A stretch of DNA of 64,000 nucleotides from an uncultured Eubacterium sp. (GTDB taxonomy: Bacteria > Bacillota > Clostridia > Oscillospirales > Acutalibacteraceae). Shown here piece after piece: positions 15,772 to 25,000 of the stretch (the first letter of the stretch is position 1; every line of letters begins with the position of its first letter). Below the pieces are notes generated by a model that did not search any database, had not been told where the DNA came from, and saw only the letters and a list, made by a program, of their open reading frames with translations. The DNA is taken from contig NZ_CAKTGT010000005.1 of NCBI RefSeq assembly GCF_934561735.1, positions 1 to 64,000 of the forward strand, written 5' to 3'. A program made the position numbers and the translations under genes.

Positions 15772-16995
15772 TTATATATTCATTCCGCACAGATAGCCTG
15801 TTGAAAAAGCTACCTGCAAATTAAATCCGCCTGTATAAGCGTCAACATCGATAACCTCTCCGGCAAAGAAAAGATTGTCAATGATTTTTGAACCCATGGT
15901 TTTGGGGTTAATCTCTTTTACATCAACACCGCCCGAAGTGATAATTGCCTCGTTAATCGGTCTGAAATCGCTGATATTAACGGTAAAGTTCTTTAAAAGG
16001 TGCACAAGATTTTGTCTTTGCGGTTTTGTGATTTGATTTACCTTTTCTGACGGCTCGATACCCGACAACTTTACTATAACAGGAATAAGCTTGTTTGGTA
16101 AGAGCTTTGACAAAGAATTAATAAAATCTTTATTTGTATTCTCGGCAAAATCTCGCTGTATGCGTTTATCAAGCGTTTGTTCGTCAAGAGCAGGTTTCAA
16201 ATCAATAACGATTTTGTAGTTATGCTCTTTTGGGTGAGTCATATGTGACGAAGCGGACAAAATTACAGGACCGCTGACACCGTAATGAGTGAACAGCATT
16301 TCGCCGAAATCGGAATAAATTTCCTTTTCACCGTCAAGCAATTTGATTGAAATATTGCGAAGCGACAAACCTTGAAGTTTTGGCACAAAGCCGTTTGAAG
16401 CGACAAGGGATATAAGTGCCGGCTCAATATCTGTAATGCTGTGTCCGACGCTTTCGGCAAGTTTGTATCCGTCACCTGTTGAACCTGTTGACTGATAGCT
16501 CAAGCCGCCTGTGCAAATTGCAAAAGCATCACCGTCAACAATAGTTCCGTCGGCAAGATTAACCGACTTTATAACATTATTTTCTGTATTAAATGAAGTG
16601 ACAGTGCCCTCAACAAACTTAATTCCGCTTTGCTTAGCGTTTTTTACAAGAGCGTCAACAATATCAACCGCCTTATCCGACTCCGGAAAGACACGGTTGC
16701 CTCGTTCAATTTTTGTAGGCACGCCCATTTCTTCTATCAAAGCAATGGTATCATAAGGCATAAAAGATGAAAATGCCGAATACATAAACCTTTTGTTAGT
16801 GACAACGCTATTAATCAAGTCATCCAAATCGAAGCAAGCATTTGTTACATTACACCTACCCTTACCGGTTATCATAACTTTGCGTGCAGGGCGTGAATTC
16901 TTTTCTATAACCGTGACATCTTCGCCACGCTTTGCGGCTGTTGCCGAGGCAATAAGACCTGCCGCACCGCCGCCTATAATTATAATTTTTCTCAT
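15772..16995 (-). CDS. NAD(P)/FAD-dependent oxidoreductase, HI0933/BaiN family
   Basis: The 407-residue flavoprotein begins with the dinucleotide-binding motif IIIGGGAAGLIASATAAKRG, then the family hallmark RKVMITGKGRCNVTNA, a central ICTGGLSYQSTGSTGDGY and a C-terminal FAGEVIDVDAYTGGFNLQ that closes the FAD site. The family is often annotated aminoacetone oxidase or BaiN-like; the natural substrate is not known. It follows the ABC-F gene by 14 bases and precedes cmk, part of one minus-strand operon. Confidence 0.9.
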   Translation of the reverse strand: MRKIIIIGGGAAGLIASATAAKRGEDVTVIEKNSRPARKVMITGKGRCNVTNACFDLDDLINSVVTNKRFMYSAFSSFMPYDTIALIEEMGVPTKIERGNRVFPESDKAVDIVDALVKNAKQSGIKFVEGTVTSFNTENNVIKSVNLADGTIVDGDAFAICTGGLSYQSTGSTGDGYKLAESVGHSITDIEPALISLVASNGFVPKLQGLSLRNISIKLLDGEKEIYSDFGEMLFTHYGVSGPVILSASSHMTHPKEHNYKIVIDLKPALDEQTLDKRIQRDFAENTNKDFINSLSKLLPNKLIPVIVKLSGIEPSEKVNQITKPQRQNLVHLLKNFTVNISDFRPINEAIITSGGVDVKEINPKTMGSKIIDNLFFAGEVIDVDAYTGGFNLQVAFSTGYLCGMNI

Positions 16996-17009
16996 AAAGT
17001 GATTATAAA

Positions 17010-18911
17010 TTATTCCTCTGCTTCTGTCAATCTTTCAGACAATTCCTCCCACTCGGTATAGAGAATATCCCTATATTGAGTCTTGCGGTCAAGTTTTGCC
17101 GTAAGGTCCATAAGTTCTTCGTAATCCGATGTGGTGAGTTTTGAATTAATCTCATCAATTTCGATTTCCGTATTTTCTATTTCTTCTTCAACCTTTGCAA
17201 GTCGATTTTTCATTTTAAGAAGCTGAGAACGGCGTTCCTTTTTAAGTAGGTAATCGTTAACCTTTTTTACGGTTTCCTTTTTCTCAACAACTTCTTGCGA
17301 AGCAACTCTGTTTTTTCTGTCGATGTACTCATCATAATTGCCGAGATATTCATTAACACCTGTCGGAGTAAGTTCAAGAATACGGGAGGCAAGTTTGTTA
17401 ATAAAATATCTGTCGTGCGACACGATAAGCATTGTGCCCGAATAATCAAGAAGCGTGTTTTCAAATTCTTCTCTTGAAAAAGCGTCAAGATGATTTGTCG
17501 GCTCGTCAAGGAGCAAAAAATTAAATTTGCCGAGCATTAATTTGAGAAGTGCTATTCGTGCTCTTTCACCGCCGGAGCAATCGGAAAGATTTTTATAAAC
17601 CTCATCACCTTTGAACAAGAAAGCCGCAAGTGCCGATCTAACCGAAGTTTCGCTCATTGACGGAAACGACGACCACACCTCTTCTATTGCGGTTTTGGTT
17701 AAATCAAGTTTTGCCTGAACTTGGTCAAAATAACCGGTGAACACATTTGAGCCGAACTTGAATGTGCCGCCATCGGGAATATAGTCTTTCATCAAAACTT
17801 TTAAGAGCGTTGTTTTTCCGCAGCCGTTATCACCGAGAAGAAACACTCGCTCGCCTTTTTTTACCTCAAAGTTTGCATGTGAAAAGATGGTTTTGTCGCC
17901 AAATGATTTTTTCAAATCGGACACCGACAAAACATCCTCACCGCTCACGCATTTTGGAGTGAAATCAAAGCGAATTCGAGCAACTTTGCTGTCGGGAACA
18001 ACAAGTTGTGCCTTAATTCGTTCAACAACTTTTTCCTTGCTTTCGGCGGTTTTGATATTCTTTTCCCTGTTCCACTGCCTCTGTTGTTCGATAATCCCCT
18101 CAAGTCGGGCAATTTCTTTCATATCATTTTCGTATTTTTCTTCAATAGCCTTTTGCTCTGCGGCTTTTTTTACAAGAAATTCCGAATAATTACCGATATA
18201 CGAGCGGCATTTTTTATTTTCTATTTCAACTGTTTTGGTGGTGATTTTATCAAGGAAATATCTGTCATGCGACACGATAAGGCACGCACCGTTAAAGTCC
18301 TTTAAAAAGCCCTCAAGCCATTCAACAGCCTTGATATCAAGGTGGTTTGTCGGCTCGTCAAGAAGCAAAAAATCAGCTTTTGATAAAAGAAGTTTTGCAA
18401 GAATGAGTTTTGAGCGTTGACCGCCTGAAAGTTTTGCTGTTGGCATAGCAAAATCGTCCTCGCCAAAGCCAAGTCCGATAAGTGCGGAACGAGTCATACT
18501 TTTGTATGTAAGTCCGCCGTCACGGGTGAAAATCGTATTAAGTCTATCCTGTTCTTCGATAAGTTCTGTTTGGTTTCCCTCACCTTTTGTGAGAAGTTCG
18601 GTAATTTCTTCAAGTCTTTTTTCAACGACAATCAAATCGTCAAAAACAGACACAAGTTCATCCCAAACAGTCTTGTTTTCACTGCAAGTGTGCTGTTCCA
18701 TATATCCCAATCGGGAATTCTTTGAAATAAAGCACGCACCGTCATCAGGGGTATACTCACCTGTTATAATCTTGAAAAGCGAAGTCTTTCCCGCACCGTT
18801 ACAGCCGATAAGACCCACCTTTTCTTTTTCCTTAATATCAAAAGAAACATTGCTGAAAAGAGTGTTTTCGCCAAAAGACAATGTTAAATTTTGAACATCC
18901 AAAACTGCCAT
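17010..18911 (-). CDS. ABC-F family ATP-binding protein (ribosome-associated)
   Basis: The 633-residue soluble protein has two ABC cassettes: Walker A GCNGAGKT with signature LSGGQRSK, and GDNGCGKT with CSGGERARI, each with LLLDEPTNHLD. Between them is a charged linker (about 230-300, EKYENDMKEIARLEGIIEQ), and at the C-terminus a coiled coil of about 80 residues. No transmembrane segment is present. The layout fits ABC-F translation factors of the Uup/YfmR/YdiF type, which act on the ribosome rather than in transport. A GGAG precedes the start. Antibiotic-resistance members have longer linkers, so resistance is not inferred. Confidence 0.92.
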   Translation of the reverse strand: MAVLDVQNLTLSFGENTLFSNVSFDIKEKEKVGLIGCNGAGKTSLFKIITGEYTPDDGACFISKNSRLGYMEQHTCSENKTVWDELVSVFDDLIVVEKRLEEITELLTKGEGNQTELIEEQDRLNTIFTRDGGLTYKSMTRSALIGLGFGEDDFAMPTAKLSGGQRSKLILAKLLLSKADFLLLDEPTNHLDIKAVEWLEGFLKDFNGACLIVSHDRYFLDKITTKTVEIENKKCRSYIGNYSEFLVKKAAEQKAIEEKYENDMKEIARLEGIIEQQRQWNREKNIKTAESKEKVVERIKAQLVVPDSKVARIRFDFTPKCVSGEDVLSVSDLKKSFGDKTIFSHANFEVKKGERVFLLGDNGCGKTTLLKVLMKDYIPDGGTFKFGSNVFTGYFDQVQAKLDLTKTAIEEVWSSFPSMSETSVRSALAAFLFKGDEVYKNLSDCSGGERARIALLKLMLGKFNFLLLDEPTNHLDAFSREEFENTLLDYSGTMLIVSHDRYFINKLASRILELTPTGVNEYLGNYDEYIDRKNRVASQEVVEKKETVKKVNDYLLKKERRSQLLKMKNRLAKVEEEIENTEIEIDEINSKLTTSDYEELMDLTAKLDRKTQYRDILYTEWEELSERLTEAEE

Positions 18912-18959
18912 AGTAACTCCATTATAAAAAATATATTTACTATTTTACAACAAAACGGC

Positions 18960-18988
18960 TTGAATGTGAAGCCTAAATTTGATATTAT
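18960..18988 (+). promoter_or_regulatory. manA promoter
   Basis: TTGAAT (18960-18965), a 17-base spacer, TATTAT (18983-18988), with the ATG 35 bases further on behind AGAGG. Confidence 0.6.
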
Positions 18989-19022
18989 ATTAAATACATC
19001 TATACACAAAAGAGGTATAACT

Positions 19023-19976
19023 ATGGAAATATTAAAGCTGAAACCGATATTTAAGGACTACATTTGGGGCGGCAACAGACTTCACGATGATTACGGCTTT
19101 GAAACAGGATTTGACAAAACAGCCGAGGGCTGGATGCTTGCCTGCCACAAAGACGGAATGAACACAATAGACGGCGGAAAATATGACGGCAAAGAACTTC
19201 AAAGCGTTCTTAATGAGGTTGGACTTGTTGAGGTTCTTGGCAAAAATGCGGAAAAATACCCGTATTTTCCTATTCTTATAAAGCTTATTGACGCATACGA
19301 CAATCTTTCCATTCAGGTGCATCCGGATGACGAATATGCAAGAGAAGTTGAAAACGAATTCGGCAAAACCGAAATGTGGTATGTTCTTGACGCACTTGAG
19401 GGTGCAACACTTATTTACGGTTTTAAAAACGAAATTACAAAGGAAGAATTTCAAAAAGCAATTGAGGACAACACCCTCCTCGACAAGCTGAATGTTGTTA
19501 ATGTTAAAAAGGGTGATACATTTTTCATCGAAGCAGGCACTGTGCACGCAATCGGCAAAGGTGCAATGATAGCGGAAATTCAGCAAAATTCAAACTGCAC
19601 ATACAGAGTTTACGATTACGGCAGAGTCGGTGCTGACGGCAAGCCGAGAGAGTTGCACATCAAAAAGGCGGTTGATGTTTCAAAGACTGTTCCTCCAACC
19701 CACGACATAAAGCCTATGGGCGAAACAAAGCATAAAGACGGATATGATGAACAGCTCATCACAAAATGCGATTTGTTCAATGTTGAGCGATTTGAAATAA
19801 AAGACAAAGCCGAATTTGAAACTGACGGCAATTCATTTATGCACATTTTGGTGATTGAGGGTAACGGCACAATCGACGGCAGAAACGCAAAAAAAGGCGA
19901 CAGCTTCCTTATCCCTGCAAATCACGAAAAATTTGAAATCAGCGGCGAAATCGAATTTTTGGCAACAACAATTTAA
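19023..19976 (+). CDS. manA: Mannose-6-phosphate isomerase, class I
   Basis: The 317-residue type I phosphomannose isomerase interconverts mannose 6-phosphate and fructose 6-phosphate. Seen are DYIWGGNRL, LSIQVHPDDEYA (zinc-binding Gln/His), KTEMWYVLDA (zinc-binding Glu), IEAGTVHAIG (zinc-binding His) and QNSNCTYRVYDYGR. The short form is usual in Firmicutes. The ATG at 19023 is chosen because an open frame reaching 18891 includes the promoter and has no family similarity. It is followed at once by a terminator hairpin. Confidence 0.95.
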   Translation: MEILKLKPIFKDYIWGGNRLHDDYGFETGFDKTAEGWMLACHKDGMNTIDGGKYDGKELQSVLNEVGLVEVLGKNAEKYPYFPILIKLIDAYDNLSIQVHPDDEYAREVENEFGKTEMWYVLDALEGATLIYGFKNEITKEEFQKAIEDNTLLDKLNVVNVKKGDTFFIEAGTVHAIGKGAMIAEIQQNSNCTYRVYDYGRVGADGKPRELHIKKAVDVSKTVPPTHDIKPMGETKHKDGYDEQLITKCDLFNVERFEIKDKAEFETDGNSFMHILVIEGNGTIDGRNAKKGDSFLIPANHEKFEISGEIEFLATTI

Positions 19977-20000
19977 TTAAAATCAACATAGAATAATAAA

Positions 20001-20042
20001 ACTCCTTTTGGGCAATACTAAAACCAAAAGGAGTTGTTTTTT
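20001..20042 (+). terminator. manA terminator that also holds the ribosome binding site of the next gene
   Basis: ACTCCTTTTGG (20001-20011) pairs with CCAAAAGGAGT (20024-20034), followed by TG and six T. The 3' arm contains AAGGAG, nine bases before the ATG at 20043, so folding ends manA transcription and hides the DUF378 ribosome binding site. Confidence 0.82.
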
Positions 20043-20252
20043 ATGAAGATAGTTGACAGAATAGCATTAATCCTGACAATCATCGGCGGAATAAACTGGG
20101 GACTTATCGGCATTTTTAAATTTGACCTCGTTGCGTGGATATTCGGCGGTCAAGCTGCAATTATGTCGAGAATAATCTACACCCTCGTTTGCCTTGCGGC
20201 TGTGTGGTGCATCAGCCTTATGTTCCGCAACACCACAATGCTTGAGGATTGA
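20043..20252 (+). CDS. DUF378 family small membrane protein
   Basis: The 69-residue protein has two transmembrane helices with the DUF378 hallmark ALILTIIGGINWGLIGIF in the first. Function unknown; such proteins are common in Firmicutes. The start is the ATG at 20043, nine bases after AAGGAG; a TTG three codons earlier is in frame but lies within the hairpin. It has no visible promoter of its own, so expression may depend on readthrough from manA or on a promoter inside manA. Confidence 0.85.
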   Translation: MKIVDRIALILTIIGGINWGLIGIFKFDLVAWIFGGQAAIMSRIIYTLVCLAAVWCISLMFRNTTMLED

Positions 20253-20287
20253 AAAAAGCTGTGAGCAAAATGCTCGCAGCTTTTTTG
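20252..20287 (+). terminator. Terminator after the DUF378 gene
   Basis: AAAAAAGCTGTGAGC pairs with GCTCGCAGCTTTTTT (one mismatch-type pair) around an AAAAT loop. Also usable for the convergent minus-strand TM2 gene. Confidence 0.88.
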
Positions 20288-20746
20288 TTAATAATGAATA
20301 TTAGTATATTGATTATTCTTTGTATCAATAAAATCAATAACTTCATTAACGACTTTTGTTGTCTTTTCCGCAGAATTCATAACATTTACCAAATCTGCTC
20401 CCTTAACATACTGAACTGCCGACGGATTAAGAACTTGAAGTACGCTTTTGTTATTATAAGCCTTTGCTCTTTTGGTTGCAGTAAAAATATCAATTATATT
20501 CCATATAAAAAATCCACCGAGTGTAATTATCTTTAAGAATCCCAATAATGTGCTTTTTAAATAAAAACGGTCAACACAAAACAATGCTAACAAAACAGCC
20601 GTGCCTGGTTCTTTTAACTTCAATTTGGTTATTTGTTGAAATGTGCTTTCATCACATACTTCAAGACTCTGAAGTATTATTTTTTTACCTTCATCAGAAA
20701 AATATTCTTCATTATCATAAAACCATGCCAAATATTCGGAATTCAT
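20288..20746 (-). CDS. TM2-domain membrane protein of the XRE-controlled module
   Basis: The 152-residue protein has an N-terminal acidic helical part (1-45), then a TM2-like hairpin of two membrane helices (about 48-88) with the characteristic LLALFCVDRFYL turn and LKIITLGGFFIWNIIDIF. A polar tail contains a possible amphipathic helix (about 118-142). TM2 proteins have no agreed enzymatic role. It follows the 313-residue gene by 15 bases with a GGAG ribosome binding site, so the two are co-transcribed. Codon use and base content are AT-rich compared with flanking genes, consistent with recent acquisition. Confidence 0.78.
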   Translation of the reverse strand: MNSEYLAWFYDNEEYFSDEGKKIILQSLEVCDESTFQQITKLKLKEPGTAVLLALFCVDRFYLKSTLLGFLKIITLGGFFIWNIIDIFTATKRAKAYNNKSVLQVLNPSAVQYVKGADLVNVMNSAEKTTKVVNEVIDFIDTKNNQYTNIHY

Positions 20747-20761
20747 ATTAATTCTCCTTTA

Positions 20762-21703
20762 TTAATAATATAATGAACGATAATACATATATTCATTCAT
20801 TGTTGCAGTTCTTGCAGTATTCATAGCTGTAATATTGCTGTTAATTTTAATTTGTTTTATATCTTTTGACATTCTATCGGTATTATTTTCAATATTACGT
20901 ACGCTTTGATATGTTTTTTCCGCAATTTGATTACCACGTTGAATTTCATCGTAGAGCATTCTTTGATTTTCAATTACAGAATCAAGTTTACTGTTTATTT
21001 CATCCAAAGTACCTATTATTCTATTAAATTTAAGTTCGTAATCATATCTGTCAAAAAGACCGCCGTGACCGTATATCTCAGTACAAATTCCATATTGAAG
21101 CCATTGATACATTGTTGCAACAGCTACAAAATTTCTATATGATGCCGGCAAAAGATTTTCACTATATAATTTATTTAAATTATTTAACGATACATCTAAC
21201 TGTCGTCTTGCCTCCTGTAATTGAACAGTATAATCATCAATAATTAAATCGTTTTTCTGCTTTAGAATTTTGGATTCTTGTAATTTATGTTCGTTAATAC
21301 GTCGATTATTATTAGCTTCACTTTTTGCATTTTTCTTTTTAATTCTGACAATTACGCCTATAATTACCGCCCACATCCCGAAAGATACACCATATAAAAA
21401 TATATTTTTTAGTAATTCTTTGCTCGACACAAAAAGAGAAAGAGACAAAACCGCAATCACACATGAAATAACACACATAATAATAAAAACTTTTACACCT
21501 TTTGAAAGATGACTCTTTCTTTTTTCAACACTCGTAGTTTTTATACTGTCCATCAAATAATTTTGTTCGGTATAATAATTCGTCGAATTCAGTGTATTAA
21601 TTCTGCTCAAAAGCTTATTAACCAATTTTTTGCTTGTGTAAACATCCGATTCCATAGCAGTAGCTATTTTGAGATAATCTCTCATTTGATATATTGTTGC
21701 CAT
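20762..21703 (-). CDS. Membrane-anchored coiled-coil protein of the XRE-controlled module, function unknown
   Basis: The 313-residue protein has no recognised domain. A soluble N-terminal helical region (1-66) is followed by two membrane helices (about 70-92 and 97-118), a basic stretch (RIKKKNAKSE), a coiled coil (about 130-180), a short aromatic segment (VAVATMYQWLQYGICTEIYG) and another long coiled coil (about 222-285). The N and C ends are probably both cytoplasmic. The start follows AAAAGGAGGAG. The promoter lies between two operators, pointing to repression by the divergent XRE protein. It is AT-rich. It could be a membrane sensor or effector, but nothing defines the activity. Confidence 0.75.
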   Translation of the reverse strand: MATIYQMRDYLKIATAMESDVYTSKKLVNKLLSRINTLNSTNYYTEQNYLMDSIKTTSVEKRKSHLSKGVKVFIIMCVISCVIAVLSLSLFVSSKELLKNIFLYGVSFGMWAVIIGVIVRIKKKNAKSEANNNRRINEHKLQESKILKQKNDLIIDDYTVQLQEARRQLDVSLNNLNKLYSENLLPASYRNFVAVATMYQWLQYGICTEIYGHGGLFDRYDYELKFNRIIGTLDEINSKLDSVIENQRMLYDEIQRGNQIAEKTYQSVRNIENNTDRMSKDIKQIKINSNITAMNTARTATMNEYMYYRSLYY

Positions 21704-21719
21704 ATACTTCTCCTCCTTT

Positions 21720-21737
21720 TATAACCAAACGGTTATA
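21720..21737. promoter_or_regulatory. Operator 1 of the XRE module
   Basis: TATAACC-AAAC-GGTTATA, a perfect 7-bp inverted repeat with a four-base spacer. It lies just downstream of the -10 box of the 313-residue gene promoter, where binding would block transcription. Confidence 0.75.
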
Positions 21738-21747
21738 TTTTGACTAA

Positions 21748-21776
21748 AGTATATCACAATAATGCTATGATGTCAA
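21748..21776 (-). promoter_or_regulatory. Promoter of the 313-residue/TM2 operon
   Basis: On the minus strand TTGACA (21771-21776), 17 bases, TATACT (21748-21753). The two operators flank it, one touching the -35 box and the other in the initially transcribed region. Confidence 0.78.
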
Positions 21777-21792
21777 TAACCAAACAGTTATA
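21775..21792. promoter_or_regulatory. Operator 2 of the XRE module
   Basis: AATAACC-AAAC-AGTTATA, the same 18-bp element as operator 1 with one changed base in each arm. It overlaps the -35 box of the minus-strand promoter and ends 16 bases before the XRE start codon, so it could also autoregulate the regulator. Confidence 0.75.
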
Positions 21793-21807
21793 GAAAGGAC
21801 GGATGTA

Positions 21808-22017
21808 ATTATAGCTTTATATCGCAGAATAAAAGATTTGCGTGAGGATAACGACAAAACTCAGAAAGAACTTGCAGAATATCTTGGAATGAAACAACCA
21901 CAGTATTACCGATACGAAAACGGATTGAGGGATATTCCAACAGATATTTTAATTAAACTTTCTAAATACTATAGTGTCAGTGTTGATTATATACTTGGAC
22001 TTACTGACAAAAAATAA
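21808..22017 (+). CDS. Small XRE-family regulator with a probable ATT start codon
   Basis: The 69-residue protein is a single Cro/CI-type HTH domain: LYRRIKDLREDNDKTQKELA, then MKQPQYYRYENG and VSVDYILGLTDKK at the end, a classic phage-like/XRE pattern. No ATG, GTG or TTG exists upstream of the HTH in this frame. The frame opens with ATT (21808) eight bases after AAGGA, and ATA follows it; ATT is taken as the start. An internal ATG would remove helices 1 and 2. It is divergent from the two membrane-protein genes, with paired operators between, so it is their likely repressor. Confidence 0.8.
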   Translation: MIALYRRIKDLREDNDKTQKELAEYLGMKQPQYYRYENGLRDIPTDILIKLSKYYSVSVDYILGLTDKK

Positions 22018-22055
22018 CCCCTATGGCGAAACAAATTCACCATAGGGCGTTTTTG
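22018..22055 (+). terminator. Terminator between the small XRE gene and the M64 gene
   Basis: CCCTATGG pairs with CCATAGGG, followed by CGTTTTT. On the minus strand TTATTTTTTG follows, so it can work for both convergent genes. Confidence 0.8.
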
Positions 22056-22056
22056 A

Positions 22057-25000
22057 TTATTGTCCCAATCGGATTTTTTCGGCTCTGCCGTAGCGGAGCA
22101 TTTGGTCAACAAGTGATTTGAGCTTAACATTATTCTTTACCGTTGAGCCCGTTGCATAAGATTCAACGCTGTATTGAAGCATATTTGACACCTGCGTACC
22201 GTTTTTAAACACAGTCAGATAAAACGGTGTTGAAAACTGATCTGCTTTGAGAACAGTGCAATCAACATAGTACGCTCTCTTGTCATTTGCCGAGCCGTTT
22301 GTTTGAGTAAACCAATCCGGATGTTCGGCATATGTAAATTCGGTATTTTGACCGTCAACAGTCCAACGGAATGTATAATCGTTTATGCTTGTCGAACTTG
22401 AAATTTCAACCTTAATTCTCGGAATAACTTTGCCCTCGAGAAGCATAGAAGCCGATTTGAAATTCACTTCATTTTTAGCAGTTCCGTTAGGGTTAAGCTG
22501 ATATTTTGAATTTGCAACATTGCTGTAATCCAAAGTATCTGTTGTGTGGAGCTTCTTCTGCTCGTCCGTAAGGTCCGAAGTTACAAGATTGTCGGTATTG
22601 TATCCTCTGTATTTCTGGTACTCTTCGCCGTAGTAAAGAAGTTCTACAAGAAGCGATTTGAGGTTTTGGCTTGGGGTTTTGTTAAGTTGAGTATAGCAAT
22701 AATTCTTGATTGAATATGTTACCGGGTGACCCTTGCACTCGATTCCGTCGGAAGTAACACCATACGGAGTGATAGTAACCTCATCGGCAAACTTTTCCGG
22801 TGAAATCTTGTCAAAATCATAATATGTACGGTCGGTAGTTGTCTTTGCTGACGGTTCGGTCAAATCGTAGCTTTCGCCGCCGAATTCAACTCGAATAAAG
22901 CTTGATTCAAACGGTGATGTTCGGGATTTGTCAATACCGATGTTAAGTGTAACCGAAGCGTCAAGAACTACCGAAGCACTGTTTGCACGAAGCAAGCCTG
23001 TGCCGGCAATCGTTTTTGTTTCGCTTTTGCCACATTCGGAACATGTGCGTGTTGCCGTGCCGTCGGTATAATCGGTGCTTGAATTGTACACAGCGTTGTT
23101 ATTATATTTCCAAGGGGAATATGTGTGTTCGTGTTCTACATTTTTATTTTTATAATAATATGTAACAACCGTGCCGTCCGAAACAACAGGCTCATTCAAA
23201 CCGTCAGCCTTTACAAATTCATAATCATAAAGTGTTTTTGCCGGTGTTAAATCAAGTTTTGTGCCATATGGGACAGTAAATGTGCCGCCGGCGGTGTTTG
23301 GAATTTCAGAGCCATCCTCGAATTTATACTGAACTGTAACAGATGTGTAACGCTGTGTTTCGGTATTGTCATCGGCGAGTACCTTTCCGTTTTCGTCAAT
23401 CACCTGAAATGCCACGGTGTCGCCGTTCTTAAGCTGTGCATCTGACGGAATTTGATAGATAAGGGAGCAGCTCTTCAAGCCTGAATCAAAGTCGCTTTTA
23501 ATATGGTCCAAAGCACCGAGTGCCCAGAAATTCGGCTTGTCATCCCAAACAGGAATGTCGAATGTTTGCGTTGTTTGGAGCGGATTGCCCGAAGAATCGG
23601 TTGCTGTGCTTCCGTCGGAATGTTTAATCCACATTTTGAATTTAAGCTGACGGGCTTTCTTGTCCGAAATGTTTTGGATAACGGTGCGAAGCTCGATTTT
23701 TTTGCCGTTCATATCAGTGCTGAATCTGTTTTTGCTGTTGCCGCTCAAAAGACGGTCGTTGCGATTATATGTATAAGTATAATACGAACTTGTTTCAAGG
23801 TCGGTAAAATCAGACAGTTTTGAATAAGCGCCTGTATACTCCTTTACTTCAGGCGGAGCGACATAGAGGTCAACATCCTTAACAAGCTGTGACATTCGCT
23901 TGAAGCCCTGCAAACGGCAAACTTCGCAGAACTGATAATTTGTATCTCTCATTATACATTCATAGCTTGAAACAAGCATTTTTGAGCCGTACGCATTACG
24001 GCAGGTATATGTGTTTCTGAAGCCTAAAAGCTGACGCCATTTTATCTTTTCGGGGTCCTCAACCGAAGAAAGATTGAGCGATTTAAGTTCCTTATCCTCA
24101 AGCAAATATCCGGTGCCGTATTCATCACCGAGACCGAGCAAACCGTGTCCGAACTCGTGAGCAAAAGTTTTTGACGCACGGTAACTGTCTGATGATGTAA
24201 TAAAATAGTGAAATCCGTATTCACGGTTATTGTATGCACCGCCGAAATCGGACTTTGTGTTTACAATCATAGCAAACTGTGCAATATAATCGTGAACATA
24301 GTAATACGGCTCATATTCGTTCCAATCACCGTTTGGCTTTGTCGGAATTGTGTTTGGGTCGGTTGTTTTTTTGATATGAGCATCGTGAATTTTCTCGATA
24401 AATTCAGGACCGATACATCTCTCAAAAATATGATTTTTCCACTGACTTCCGTGGAGGTTATTAGAAATAGAAGGCGAATTGTATTTGTCGATTATAACAT
24501 CGAAGAAGGTACTTCCGCCATTGTCAAAAGTTGATTCGGAAGCTGTGCAAAGGGCGTAAACATTGAACCTGTCGGCATAACTGCGATACGGTTCATATTT
24601 CATAGCGTCCTGCCAAAGTCGTTTGACATCATTGATGAATTTGCCCTGCTGACTTTTTGTGTATCCCTCGCCGCACACAACAACAACCATATTTTCAAGG
24701 TCGCTGCGTGTTTTTTGGATGGTATAAACAGGGATTGTAGGGTTAGAGTATTTTCCGTCATTTGAATACCACGGGCCGAGGGTAAGCTGAATGCTTTGCT
24801 CGGTGCTGACATTCCAATCCGGATTTGCATCCTCGGCAGGTTCCGAAATTGTATAGTCGTCCTCTTGCTTACTCGGAGCAGAGCCGACATAAGGATTGCT
24901 CTGCGAACCGTTGCCCGAAGCAGAAGCAAAATATTCGGAATCAAGATAAAACGCCGGTCTAACGCCTAAATCGGAATACCACGGAGCATAACGGCCAACC

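Noticed and set aside
18921..18926. TATAAT just before the ABC-F gene on the minus strand
   Set aside because: It would start transcription at about the start codon and lose the GGAG ribosome binding site; more likely AT-rich chance.
20043..22017. Prophage or integrative element
   Set aside because: No integrase, attachment-site repeat, terminase or structural gene; the XRE module alone is not enough.
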